Below are positions 33,477 to 41,166 of a DNA stretch of 64,000 nucleotides, in pieces. Position 1 is the first letter of the stretch. Each line of letters opens with the position of its first letter. The stretch covers positions 124,001-188,000 of the forward strand of contig NZ_NXGB01000002.1 in assembly GCF_002850605.1 (NCBI RefSeq). Direction: 5' to 3'. The translations under genes and the position numbers were made by a program. This stretch comes from Pasteurella oralis (GTDB lineage: Bacteria; Pseudomonadota; Gammaproteobacteria; Enterobacterales; Pasteurellaceae). Under the pieces are notes generated by a model. That model saw only the letters and a list, made by a program, of their open reading frames with translations. It was not told where the DNA came from and made no database searches.

Positions 33477-34837
33477 AAAACACAACGTATGACCTTGAAT
33501 ACAGTTTAATTGGTTCATTTCTTGCTGGTGGATTAACTGCTCAAGCTCGTGAAGTGATGACATGGTTAGAACCTGAAATGTTTGCCACTTATCAACTTGG
33601 TTCAATGTATAACAACATTCGCAAACAAGCACGCAAAGATAACGTGATCGATATTATTTTATTGCATCAAGATTTCGGCGAAGACTTCGCCAACTTGGCA
33701 GAAATTGTGAAAAACACAATTACACCCGCGAATCTTACTGGTTATGCGTATAAAGTACGGTCATTTTGGGTTAATCGCACTGCACAAAAAACCATGCTTG
33801 AAATGGCAGCAAAACTATCTCAAGCAAGAGATGAACAGGCAGAAAAAATTACAGAAAAAGCACTTTCTGAAATGCAAAAGCTTTTAAGCAGCAAAGTTGA
33901 AGTTAAGCCTATCGTAATGGGGGAGTTAGTTGATGAATATATCGATGTTTTAGAAAAACGCAGCAAACAAGATTTCAACTCAAGACTTCTTCATACAGGC
34001 ATTGAGGCTGTAGATAACATTTTAGGTGGCATTAATCCGACTGATATTGTTGTAATTGCTGGTCGTCCAGGTATGGGTAAAACTGAGTTTGCTCTAACGC
34101 TCACTCGTAATATTGCAGAACAAAAAGGTGCAGTTTTATTTTTTAGCTTAGAAATGGCAAATCAACAATTGATGGACCGTATTTTAAGCGCTAATGCAAA
34201 TGTTCCAGTCAGAAAGCTCCGCAATCCAAATAGCATGGATCAAACTGAATTTGGTCGTGTAGGTGATGGGCTAGGAAAAATCAAAGATCACCGCATTTAC
34301 TTTGTCGATCGTGGTGGTTTATCAGCAAATGAGATTGTATCTATTACAGAAAATCATTTAAGCAATACAGGACCACTTTCAGCAATCTGTATTGACTATC
34401 TTGGATTAATGAATCACGGATCGCTTAAAAATGCTAACAAAAGCCAATTAATTGAGGATTCATTAAGTACGCTTAAAACGTTCGCCAAGAACTTTAATGT
34501 GCCAATCATCTTACTAAGTCAGTTAAACCGTGAGGTTGATTCTCGTAGTGATAAGCGTCCTCAAAACTCTGATTTAAGAGATAGTGGTTCAATCGAACAG
34601 GATGCCAGCCAAATCATTATGCTTTACAGAGAAAAGGCATACAAAAAAGATAGCGACAACGATTATTCAGAAGCCATTATTACTAAGAATCGTTTTGGTG
34701 AACTTGGAACGGCTTATATGAAGTTTGATAAAGGGCATTTTGTAGATTGCGATCAAGCGTTGGCATATCAATTTGCTAATGAAAAACCAGCACAGCAGAT
34801 GGAATTTAAGAATTATGCTCGCAGAGGTGCTGCATGA
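33473..34837 (+). CDS. DnaB-like replicative helicase
   Basis: 454 residues. The N-terminal helical domain is followed by a RecA-type motor: Walker A GRPGMGKT (~195), Walker B region AICIDYLGLM, and SQLNREVDSR with a following arginine-finger segment. It unwinds DNA at the replication fork. The phage thus supplies its own helicase rather than a loader for host DnaB (as lambda P does). Overlaps both neighbours by 4 bases. Confidence 0.9.
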   Translation: MKNTTYDLEYSLIGSFLAGGLTAQAREVMTWLEPEMFATYQLGSMYNNIRKQARKDNVIDIILLHQDFGEDFANLAEIVKNTITPANLTGYAYKVRSFWVNRTAQKTMLEMAAKLSQARDEQAEKITEKALSEMQKLLSSKVEVKPIVMGELVDEYIDVLEKRSKQDFNSRLLHTGIEAVDNILGGINPTDIVVIAGRPGMGKTEFALTLTRNIAEQKGAVLFFSLEMANQQLMDRILSANANVPVRKLRNPNSMDQTEFGRVGDGLGKIKDHRIYFVDRGGLSANEIVSITENHLSNTGPLSAICIDYLGLMNHGSLKNANKSQLIEDSLSTLKTFAKNFNVPIILLSQLNREVDSRSDKRPQNSDLRDSGSIEQDASQIIMLYREKAYKKDSDNDYSEAIITKNRFGELGTAYMKFDKGHFVDCDQALAYQFANEKPAQQMEFKNYARRGAA

Positions 34838-35373
34838 GTATTCAATTCAACATGAATAAAAAATATCAAATTATCTACGCTGATCCACCGTGGAGATATA
34901 GCGATAAAGGCTGTAACGGCAGTGCTGAAAATCATTATCAAACAATGAATATTAAAGATATTTGCGAAATGCCAGTAAACGAAATAGCTGATAAAAACTG
35001 CGTTTTATTTCTCTGGGTGACATACCCAATGTTAGCAGAGGGGTTAAGACTTATTGAGGCGTGGGGATTTAAATATAAAACGATTGGTTTTCAGTGGTTA
35101 AAAACAAACAAGAAAAACAAAGATACGTTCTTTTTTGGTCTTGGTCGATGGACCCGTGGAAATACGGAATGCTGCTTGATTGCAACAAAAGGAAAACCTA
35201 GCCGAGTCAGCAATAAAGTTAGTCAATTAATCGTTGAGCCAATTCAACATCACAGCAAAAAGCCAGATGTTGTGCGTGAAAAAATCGTTGAATTGATGGG
35301 TGATTTGCCGCGCATTGAATTATTCGCACGTAACACGACTGATGGTTGGGACGTGTGGGGGAATGAGGTTTAG
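34834..35373 (+). CDS. MT-A70 family adenine-N6 DNA methyltransferase
   Basis: 179 residues. The catalytic DPPW tetrad is present (IIYADPPWRYSD) with the usual NHYQTMNIKDICEMP after it and the C-terminal RIELFARNTTDGWDVWGNE. Phage enzymes of this kind methylate adenine in their own DNA, protecting it from restriction; no cognate nuclease is present. Specificity cannot be read from the sequence. Confidence 0.87.
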   Translation: MSIQFNMNKKYQIIYADPPWRYSDKGCNGSAENHYQTMNIKDICEMPVNEIADKNCVLFLWVTYPMLAEGLRLIEAWGFKYKTIGFQWLKTNKKNKDTFFFGLGRWTRGNTECCLIATKGKPSRVSNKVSQLIVEPIQHHSKKPDVVREKIVELMGDLPRIELFARNTTDGWDVWGNEV

Positions 35374-35375
35374 CT

Positions 35376-36011
35376 ATGGCAAGTTCTAAAGCTAAAACAA
35401 AAACCGTTATTCACGCAGTTAAATACGCCAATGGCGCAGTCGTGGCAGAAACAGACTACGACCGCACTTTATTAAAAAGCTTACCTATTGGGAGTGCTGT
35501 AAAAATAACTCCAATTTCAAGCAATCGTAATTATCAACATCACAAAAAATTTTTCGCACTTCTTGATGCTGGATTTGAGTATTGGCAACCAGAATTTAGT
35601 GTTTTAACGGAAGCTGAAGAGTGGATAGCGCAAGCAGTAGCAAAAGAAATTGCTGTAGCTGCAAATGATGAAAATCTTTACCAAAACGTAACCAAGCCTA
35701 TTGCTGATGGGGTGCTGGCAAGAGTACGTAAAAATCGTGAAAACAAGCTGGACTACGAGGGAATGAAAACACTTGAAGCATACCTTAATCACGTAATGAA
35801 ACGTGCTGGTTTTTTTGATGTCAAGCCATCGCAAGATGGGGGAACCATGAAAGAACGCTGGTCTATATCATTTGCGAATATGCCGCAGGAAAAATTTAAC
35901 GAGGTTTACAAAGGAGTGTTTGGTGTTATCTGGAATGAAACACTTTGCCACGTTTACGAAAATGAATGGCAGTTAGAAAACAAGGTTAATCAATTAATAG
36001 GATTTGTTTAA
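35376..36011 (+). CDS. DUF1367-family phage protein, 211 aa
   Basis: The pattern PISSNRNYQHHKKFFALLDA then GYEYW-like (GFEYWQPE) and the end MPQEKFNEVYKGVFGVIWNE fits DUF1367, common in the nin region of lambdoid phages. Function unknown, perhaps tied to recombination or replication. It begins two bases after the methylase stop. Confidence 0.72.
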   Translation: MASSKAKTKTVIHAVKYANGAVVAETDYDRTLLKSLPIGSAVKITPISSNRNYQHHKKFFALLDAGFEYWQPEFSVLTEAEEWIAQAVAKEIAVAANDENLYQNVTKPIADGVLARVRKNRENKLDYEGMKTLEAYLNHVMKRAGFFDVKPSQDGGTMKERWSISFANMPQEKFNEVYKGVFGVIWNETLCHVYENEWQLENKVNQLIGFV

Positions 36012-36132
36012 GCGAAAATAAGATCAATAGGCTTTACTTATTTTCTAGTTTTAAGTTATTGATTATACAGGTTTTTAATTTTTATGGTGAGTCAAAATAG
36101 TAAAAATAAGATCACCCCCTTGGAGGTAAATA

Positions 36133-36783
36133 ATGACAGAAATTTATAAAAAAATTGACGGAAGTAAATACAAGAAAATTTTTATTGTTGGCGATCTACA
36201 TGGGTCATATGACTTACTTGTTAATGAATTAGAAAAAACAGGTTTTGATTTTGTGAATGACTTACTCATTTCTGTTGGTGATTTGATTGATAGAGGTCCT
36301 GAAAACATCAAATGCCTAGAATTGATTAATTTTGACTGGTTCGAAGCAGTAAGAGGAAACCACGAACAATTAGCCATTAATGGATTAGAGGGAAATAGAC
36401 AGTCACTTTACGCATGGTTGTATAACGGTGGAAGTTGGTATTTTGAACTCGATCCAATTCAAAAACAAAAGGCTGAAAAACTAATTAAACAATGCAAAGA
36501 GTTACCGTTAATTATTGAGCTGTCCGTTGGTGAAAAGAAGATTGTTATTGCTCACGCAGACTATCCACATAACGAATATGAATATGGAAAAGAAATAAGC
36601 AATAAAGGTGTTATCTGGAACCGAGATCGTGTTGAAAATGATAGCCATATTTCAATTGATGGTGCTGATATGTTCGTTTTTGGGCATACACCAATGAGAG
36701 AGCCAGAGCAGATGGGAAATCGTTTCTACATTGACACTGGTGCTGTATTTAACGGAAATCTAACGATCATTATGGTTAAGTAA
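36133..36783 (+). CDS. Ser/Thr protein phosphatase (lambda PP-like)
   Basis: 216 residues with the complete metallophosphoesterase signature: GDLHGS, GDLIDRGPEN, RGNHEQ, and later AHADYP and FGHTP. Lambda NinI is the model: a Mn-dependent phosphatase. Its role in phage growth is unclear. ATG 36133 follows GGAGGTAAATA. It lies in the nin-like segment between replication and Q. Confidence 0.9.
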   Translation: MTEIYKKIDGSKYKKIFIVGDLHGSYDLLVNELEKTGFDFVNDLLISVGDLIDRGPENIKCLELINFDWFEAVRGNHEQLAINGLEGNRQSLYAWLYNGGSWYFELDPIQKQKAEKLIKQCKELPLIIELSVGEKKIVIAHADYPHNEYEYGKEISNKGVIWNRDRVENDSHISIDGADMFVFGHTPMREPEQMGNRFYIDTGAVFNGNLTIIMVK

Positions 36784-36784
36784 T

Positions 36785-36862
36785 ATGGACGATTTTTTAA
36801 TTGTAATAGTATCACTAGGAATGTTGTTTTTGGGCTGTTTGTTAATGGGTGATTTTCTATGA
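36785..36862 (+). CDS. Single-pass membrane peptide, 25 aa
   Basis: The product MDDFLIVIVSLGMLFLGCLL and a short tail is one transmembrane helix with acidic N-terminus. It is packed between the phosphatase and ninG with a 4-base overlap (ATGA). Small size limits confidence. Confidence 0.4.
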   Translation: MDDFLIVIVSLGMLFLGCLLMGDFL

Positions 36863-37461
36863 CTAAAAAAACAAAGCCATTAAATCGCAAATGCAAAATC
36901 TGTGGCGAAAAATTCCAAACTAATTTTTTTAATGTGCAATGGTGCAGCCCAGAATGTGGCGTTAAGTTAGCAAGACAGCGATTAGAAAAAGAGAAAGAAA
37001 AAGCAGCCAAAAAACGCGAAAGGGAAGAGAAAAAACGCGTTAAAGAAACTAAAGAGAGAATGAAAACTACAACAAAATTACTCTCTGAAACACAAAGTGC
37101 AGTTAATAAGTACATCCGACTAAGAGATAGAAATAAGTGTTGTATTTCGTGCGGGGAATCGCTTGTAGCGGAGCAATTGGGTGGTGGATTTGATGCTGGT
37201 CATTATCGCAGTCGAGGCAGTGCGCCACACTTAAGATTCTATACGTTAAACATTCATGGTCAATGCAAGAAATGCAATCATCACCTAGGAGGGAATTATC
37301 ATCAATTCAGAATTGGCTTAATTGAACGTCTAGGTATTGAAAAAGTCGAGCAAATAGAAGCAGACCAAAGACCAAGACATTACTCAAAAGATGACTTGAG
37401 ACGAATTAAAAAAATCTTCAATAAGAAAAGCAGAATGTTGGAAAAGCGCAAGGGGTTTTAA
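36859..37461 (+). CDS. ninG: NinG (Rap-like recombination protein)
   Basis: 200 residues. An N-terminal zinc motif (CKICGEKF ... WCSPECG) and a long Lys/Glu coiled stretch lead to the HNH-like nuclease part (CCISCGES, FDAGHYRSRGSAP, GQCKKCNHHLGGN). In lambda NinG/Rap is a structure-specific endonuclease that resolves recombination intermediates and D-loops. The gene abuts the Q-like gene. Confidence 0.85.
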   Translation: MTKKTKPLNRKCKICGEKFQTNFFNVQWCSPECGVKLARQRLEKEKEKAAKKREREEKKRVKETKERMKTTTKLLSETQSAVNKYIRLRDRNKCCISCGESLVAEQLGGGFDAGHYRSRGSAPHLRFYTLNIHGQCKKCNHHLGGNYHQFRIGLIERLGIEKVEQIEADQRPRHYSKDDLRRIKKIFNKKSRMLEKRKGF

Positions 37462-38151
37462 ATGAGAGCTATTGAGTTACTAATTAATATGATACATCCA
37501 AAATGCGCAAGTATTGAGATAAAAAATCGCTGGTTTGGCGGTCTTGAGCGTGAGCAGATTATCTCAATTATTAATCAAGCAGAGAGAGGAAGTATACTGG
37601 GCTATCATTTACTTTTTGCGAAATATACAAACGATAGTGATTCCAGAAAGGCTATCTCGGAGTGTATTAATCAGATGTATCCATCGCTTACAGAAAGCGA
37701 AAAAACAGGCTTAAATTACGTTGTTGATATCATTTCAAATATTCCTTTACCAACGCAGATAAAGCACCTAAAATCACTCAGAAATCGACATTTACGCTCG
37801 CAGTTTTCACACATTAAAGCAGCAGAAAGAGCAAATAAGATAGTAAAAGAGAATAATCTAGAAAAAAACAGCATTGAGGCGCGTCAAATTCGTATTCGTG
37901 AATTTAATGATTTAAGAAAATCAAACATGTGCCCTCGTTGTCGCGGCACTGGTGAGATCGGAAGAGTACAAAAAACACAATGTCCTTCTTGTAGCGGCAA
38001 GGGGAGGCTGATTGCTAATATTAACATGATAAGAAAACTTGTAGATTGCGATGAATCAAAACTTATTGAGTTTGAACAGCTTTGTTATCGTGAAATGAGT
38101 AAAGCTGAAACTGCGATTAAGGATAGATTAAAAAAAGAAATAGAGGATTAG
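37462..38151 (+). CDS. Q-like late antitermination protein
   Basis: 229 residues with a zinc-finger pair CPRCRGTG ... CPSCSGKG and flanking helices, the layout of one family of phage Q proteins. Q loads on RNA polymerase at the late promoter and lets it pass terminators. Position just upstream of a promoter-leader-terminator unit (38760-38834) fits. It starts right after ninG. Confidence 0.78.
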   Translation: MRAIELLINMIHPKCASIEIKNRWFGGLEREQIISIINQAERGSILGYHLLFAKYTNDSDSRKAISECINQMYPSLTESEKTGLNYVVDIISNIPLPTQIKHLKSLRNRHLRSQFSHIKAAERANKIVKENNLEKNSIEARQIRIREFNDLRKSNMCPRCRGTGEIGRVQKTQCPSCSGKGRLIANINMIRKLVDCDESKLIEFEQLCYREMSKAETAIKDRLKKEIED

Positions 38152-38236
38152 ATCACAAATTAAAAATCTTACACTAGGAATCATTAATAAAACCCTGTAA
38201 ATTAGAGTAAATATTAACCTGTTTATGGAGTTTTTT

Positions 38237-38443
38237 ATGAAAGACATGTTTAAAAACCCAATATTTATGTCTGCTTTTGTAATAAGTGTCGCAATAATTA
38301 TAGCGAGTATAGCTTACTCCCTATCTAATTATTATTCATCTGTTACGCCATTTAATCGATGCTTAAATGAATATAAACATACACCTAGTGAAGTCTCTAT
38401 AGTTATAGATAAATACCGTTTTTGTAGGGCAAAATTAGAATAA
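38237..38443 (+). CDS. Small membrane protein, 68 aa
   Basis: One transmembrane helix (FMSAFVISVAIIIASIAYSL), then a short periplasmic-type part with two Cys. ATG 38237 has the site TGGAGTTTTTT; the ATG four codons earlier lies within that site. Coupled with the next gene (overlap of one base). Unknown role. Confidence 0.55.
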   Translation: MKDMFKNPIFMSAFVISVAIIIASIAYSLSNYYSSVTPFNRCLNEYKHTPSEVSIVIDKYRFCRAKLE

Positions 38444-38745
38444 TGAGATATCTAAAAAGTTTTTTATCACTACTTGGCATTGCATTAGTTGTAGGAATGA
38501 TTTTCAACTTCATTAGCCACGGTTCAATATTTCCAGAAAAGCCAAAAGGACTAAATGAACTAACTGCTAATACCTGTGAAATACACTTTAAAGATGCTTT
38601 TATTGAAATGGCAAAGCGGAAAGGGGATAAGGTTGACTACGCTCAACTGGATGCATTCTCTAAAAAGATATGTAATTGTGCGAGATTGAAAAGCAAAAGC
38701 AATTCTCAGTTAAGAGGCGCAATATCACAATGTATTTATGAATAA
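38443..38745 (+). CDS. Small membrane or exported protein, 100 aa
   Basis: N-terminal hydrophobic segment (SFLSLLGIALVVGMIFNFIS), then a soluble part with three Cys (ANTCEIHFKDAF, KKICNCARLK). It could be membrane-anchored in the periplasm. The pair of small membrane proteins between Q and the late promoter may be accessory lysogenic or lysis genes; I recognise neither. Confidence 0.55.
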   Translation: MRYLKSFLSLLGIALVVGMIFNFISHGSIFPEKPKGLNELTANTCEIHFKDAFIEMAKRKGDKVDYAQLDAFSKKICNCARLKSKSNSQLRGAISQCIYE

Positions 38746-38759
38746 GCTTAATCCAGAAT

Positions 38760-38834
38760 TTGACTTTTTTCTGATTTTGCAGTAAGATTTCCCAAAATAG
38801 CCAAATTGTAACTAATTACTTTTTGGCTTTTTTT
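38760..38834 (+). promoter_or_regulatory. pR'-like late promoter, leader and terminator, copy 1
   Basis: TTGACT (38760-38765), 17 bases, TAAGAT (38783-38788). Transcription from ~38795 would end about 40 bases on, at the hairpin AGCCAAA/TTTGGCT (38799-38828) with seven T. The short terminated leader just after Q equals the lambda pR'-tR' layout, where Q is needed for readthrough. About 59 bases are repeated at 53.5 kb. Confidence 0.75.
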
Positions 38835-38909
38835 ATGTCTAAAATTCCTTAAACATCTTTAAATTGGTAGATACTAAGCCGAAAGGTAGGAACGTTGTGG
38901 GCAACAAAC

Positions 38910-38939
38910 AACCTCGATCAGAAATGGTCGGGGTTTTTT
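38910..38939 (+). terminator. Terminator upstream of late antirepressor-like gene
   Basis: AACCTCGATC / GGTCGGGGTT (two G-U pairs) followed by a T run. Confidence 0.65.
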
Positions 38940-38968
38940 ATTACTCAAAATTTAACAGGAGCATCTTT

Positions 38969-39487
38969 ATGCAAGCATTAAAAACAGAATTTTTAGGTCA
39001 AGAAATTACATTAATTGATAACAATGGTATTGCTTATGTAGCAATGCGTGAAATTGTTTTAGGGATTGGGTTGGACTGGAAAGTTCAACATAAGAAATTG
39101 GTTGAACAAAGTGCCAAATTCAACTGTGGTCATATCACCACAGTTGCCCAAGATGGGAAAAATCGTGAAATGTTGTGTATGCCAATCAAGAAATTAAATG
39201 GTTGGCTGTTCTCAATCAACCCAAATAAAGTGCGTTCAGATTTAAAAGAACGTTTAGAAAACTACCAAGAAGAATGTTTCCTTGCTTTATGGGATTATTG
39301 GACAACAGGTATTGCTCGTCGAGATGAAGTGAAAAATAAAACAGAGGCTTGGCAAGCTAAAATGGCAGATTACAAAATGCGATCTAGCCAAAAAGGAAAG
39401 GCGTTAAACGAATGCAAAAAAGAAAAAGCTGAACTTGAGCGAGAGTTTGCAGCGATTCAGCAAATGGATTTACTCCTAGGAATTTAA
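38969..39487 (+). CDS. P22 antirepressor N-terminal-domain protein
   Basis: 172 residues from ATG 38969 (AGGAGCATCTTT). The P22_AR_N pattern is clear: TLIDNNGIAYVAMREIVLGI, KLVEQSAKFNCGHITTVAQD, MPIKKLNGWLFSINPNKVR, YQEECFLALWDYW. A Lys/Glu-rich helix ends it. Unlike the two C4-controlled antirepressors, it is in the late region before the lysis genes, so it should be made only after Q acts. A third potential inactivator of repressors. Confidence 0.75.
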   Translation: MQALKTEFLGQEITLIDNNGIAYVAMREIVLGIGLDWKVQHKKLVEQSAKFNCGHITTVAQDGKNREMLCMPIKKLNGWLFSINPNKVRSDLKERLENYQEECFLALWDYWTTGIARRDEVKNKTEAWQAKMADYKMRSSQKGKALNECKKEKAELEREFAAIQQMDLLLGI

Positions 39488-39587
39488 GGCATGGTCATAA
39501 CAACCATGCCTTTTTGTTATTACCAATATTTGAAGCATACTCCAAGAAAACAAACTCCAAACATTCGCAGTGTTTGGGGTTTTTTAT
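39487..39587 (+). terminator. Two tandem terminators before the lysis genes
   Basis: AGGCATGGT/ACCATGCCT (39487-39511) with five T, and AACTCCAAACA/TGTTTGGGGTT (39553-39581) with a T run. They flank a 40-base spacer and would block transcription unless Q-modified polymerase passes. Confidence 0.75.
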
Positions 39588-39617
39588 TACCCCTAAAAAG
39601 CATGTAAGGAAATGTTT

Positions 39618-39962
39618 ATGCCTGAGAAAAGTCCTGATGTTTGGGCAATTATTTGGAATTTTATTATGCTCAACGCTAATACGATTCAAGGTGTTTTTTC
39701 TGCCATTTTTGTTTCTGTTCTGCGCATAGGGTTTATGCGCAAAAAGATATCTGTCTTCCATAAATTACTTGATGCAACACTCTGCGCCTCTCTGGCATAT
39801 GCAACTATATCAGCAGGAAGTCATTTCTTTGGACATTCTGAATATTCCCAATTCATTGGAACTATGATTGGGTTTATTGGGACAGAAAAGATCCGAGAGT
39901 TTTTATTTAAATTCATTAATAAAAAAGTTGATAACAGTTCAATTGGTGGTGGATATGAATAA
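39618..39962 (+). CDS. Holin, lambda S-like family
   Basis: 114 residues from the ATG at 39618, which is seven bases after AGGA. Three hydrophobic segments: IQGVFSAIFVSVLRIGFM, ATLCASLAYATISAGSHFF and QFIGTMIGFIGTEKIREFLF. Start (MPEKSPD) and the KLLDATLCA / GFIGTEKI segments parallel lambda S (MPEKHD, IDATMCA, GYIGTDSI). It forms inner-membrane holes that free the endolysin. A second ATG two codons upstream recalls lambda's dual start, but lacks the charged residue and good spacing. Confidence 0.87.
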   Translation: MPEKSPDVWAIIWNFIMLNANTIQGVFSAIFVSVLRIGFMRKKISVFHKLLDATLCASLAYATISAGSHFFGHSEYSQFIGTMIGFIGTEKIREFLFKFINKKVDNSSIGGGYE

Positions 39963-40368
39963 CTTTAAATTTGGTAAGCGCAGTGAGCAATGTCTTGTTG
40001 GTGTTAAACCAGAGCTAGTAAAAGTCGTTCGTCTAGCACTCACAAAAAGCGCGGTAGATTTTGCAGTAATCGAAGGTGTTCGTACAAAGCAACGACAAAA
40101 AGAACTCTTAGCCAAAGGTGCGACTAAGACAATGAATAGCCGCCACTTAACGGGTCACGCTGTGGATTTAGCCCCGTTGGTGTTTGGACGCATTTCTTGG
40201 GAGGATAAAAACGCCTTTAAAGAGATTGCTAAGGCAATGTTTGCCGCAGCGAAAGAACTAAATGTCACTATTCGCTGGGGTGGTGACTGGAATGAAAATG
40301 GTAAATCAGAAGACGAGAAATTTTATGATGGTCCACATTTTGAGCTTCATCGCTCAGTTTATCCGTAA
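39955..40368 (+). CDS. Endolysin, M15 peptidase (L-alanyl-D-glutamate type)
   Basis: 137 residues. M15/VanY zinc peptidase motifs: SRHLTGHAVDLAP (His and Asp ligands) and WGGDW ... DGPHFEL (His ligand). It cuts peptide cross-links of murein. No signal peptide, so release depends on the holin, whose gene overlaps it by eight bases. The start at 39955 (GGTGGAT) is preferred to an upstream frame inside the holin gene. Confidence 0.88.
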   Translation: MNNFKFGKRSEQCLVGVKPELVKVVRLALTKSAVDFAVIEGVRTKQRQKELLAKGATKTMNSRHLTGHAVDLAPLVFGRISWEDKNAFKEIAKAMFAAAKELNVTIRWGGDWNENGKSEDEKFYDGPHFELHRSVYP

Positions 40369-40681
40369 GCCAAACACATGGCTTATCGTAACGATTTTGG
40401 GCTTGTGTGTCGCGTTGTGGTTCCAGTTCCAATCTATTTCTAACTTAAAAGCCAGAAACACCATTCAAGCCCAAATCATTTCTCAACAGAGCGAAAGTAT
40501 CAAAAAGCTTAAACATCAAGAAGAAATAAACAGACAACTCACACTTGAAATCAGCAGATTAGAAAGTGAATCACGGAGTAAATCTTATGAAGTTATCAAA
40601 AGCATATCAGAACAAGAAAAGACTTCTAGCAGTTATAACAGCAACGCTCCTCGCAGCATTGTTGACTTCTTGCGCAAGTAA
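40298..40681 (+). CDS. Rz-like inner-membrane spanin
   Basis: One transmembrane helix (WLIVTILGLCVALWFQFQSI) followed by a periplasmic coiled coil (AQIISQQSESIKKLKHQEEI). Start is ambiguous: ATG 40298 (GGAATGAAA) or ATG 40325. Overlaps the endolysin 3' end by ~70 bases. With the lipoprotein encoded inside and beyond it, it would fuse the inner and outer membranes at lysis. Confidence 0.75.
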   Translation: MVNQKTRNFMMVHILSFIAQFIRKPNTWLIVTILGLCVALWFQFQSISNLKARNTIQAQIISQQSESIKKLKHQEEINRQLTLEISRLESESRSKSYEVIKSISEQEKTSSSYNSNAPRSIVDFLRK

Positions 40682-40868
40682 GCCAGTAGTACAAGTATGT
40701 CCGCATATCCCGTCAGCATTACTCGCTCATTTAGATAAAACAGGATTCACAGGGCAGACGTATGGGGAAGTTGCTAAATACGCTGTCATTCTTAAACGTG
40801 AAAGAGATGTTTGCTTAAATCGAGTTGATAAGATTCGTGAATGGCAAACAGAAAATGCACAAAACTAA
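40587..40868 (+). CDS. Rz1-like outer-membrane spanin lipoprotein
   Basis: 93 residues from ATG 40587 (GGAGTAAATCTT). Lipobox LLTSC at ~24-28, followed by a periplasmic stretch. The first 95 bases lie within the Rz gene in the +1 frame, a standard spanin arrangement. Longer than classic Rz1 and lacking a Pro-rich part, so closer to the P2 LysC type. Confidence 0.75.
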   Translation: MKLSKAYQNKKRLLAVITATLLAALLTSCASKPVVQVCPHIPSALLAHLDKTGFTGQTYGEVAKYAVILKRERDVCLNRVDKIREWQTENAQN

Positions 40869-40883
40869 TCTTGGAGAAAACAA

Positions 40884-41123
40884 ATGGAGCAAACAAAAGG
40901 TAAAAAGCTAGTGGGAATTACATTCAATGTCGAAAATAGAGATGATGTACATGAATGCAAAAAATATTTTGCAGCAGCAATAGATCAACTTGAAGAGTGC
41001 AGAAAAATAGCGCAACAATGCGGCACACTGAATGTAGAAAAAGAGATGTTTCTTGATGAAGCAGAAAAGCGAATCATTGACGCTCAAATGTGGGCTGTAA
41101 AAGCCATTACTTACGGAGTTTAA
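40884..41123 (+). CDS. Helical phage protein, 79 aa, possible Acb2/Tad1-like
   Basis: Two predicted long helices (VHECKKYFAAAIDQLEECRK and MFLDEAEKRIIDAQMWAVKA). The C-terminal DAQMWAVKAIT recalls the end of Acb2/Tad1 hairpin proteins, phage sponges for cyclic nucleotides of CBASS and Thoeris defence. The match is short and by eye only. The place between spanins and terminase is usual for accessory genes. It has its own terminator. Confidence 0.4.
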   Translation: MEQTKGKKLVGITFNVENRDDVHECKKYFAAAIDQLEECRKIAQQCGTLNVEKEMFLDEAEKRIIDAQMWAVKAITYGV

Positions 41124-41132
41124 CAGTTTATT

Positions 41133-41156
41133 GCCCGATTAACTCGGGCTTTTTTA
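41133..41156 (+). terminator. Terminator before terminase genes
   Basis: GCCCGA-TTAAC-TCGGGC followed by seven T. Confidence 0.85.
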
Positions 41157-41166
41157 TATATTGTTT

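Noticed and set aside
38841..38968. Possible third C4-type RNA before the late antirepressor-like gene
   Set aside because: Only a simple terminator hairpin is present; there is no enclosing stem with paired a/b and a'/b' sites.
39612..39620. Lambda-like dual start (holin/antiholin) of the holin gene
   Set aside because: The first ATG is too close to the SD and the added residues carry no positive charge, so antiholin function is unlikely.
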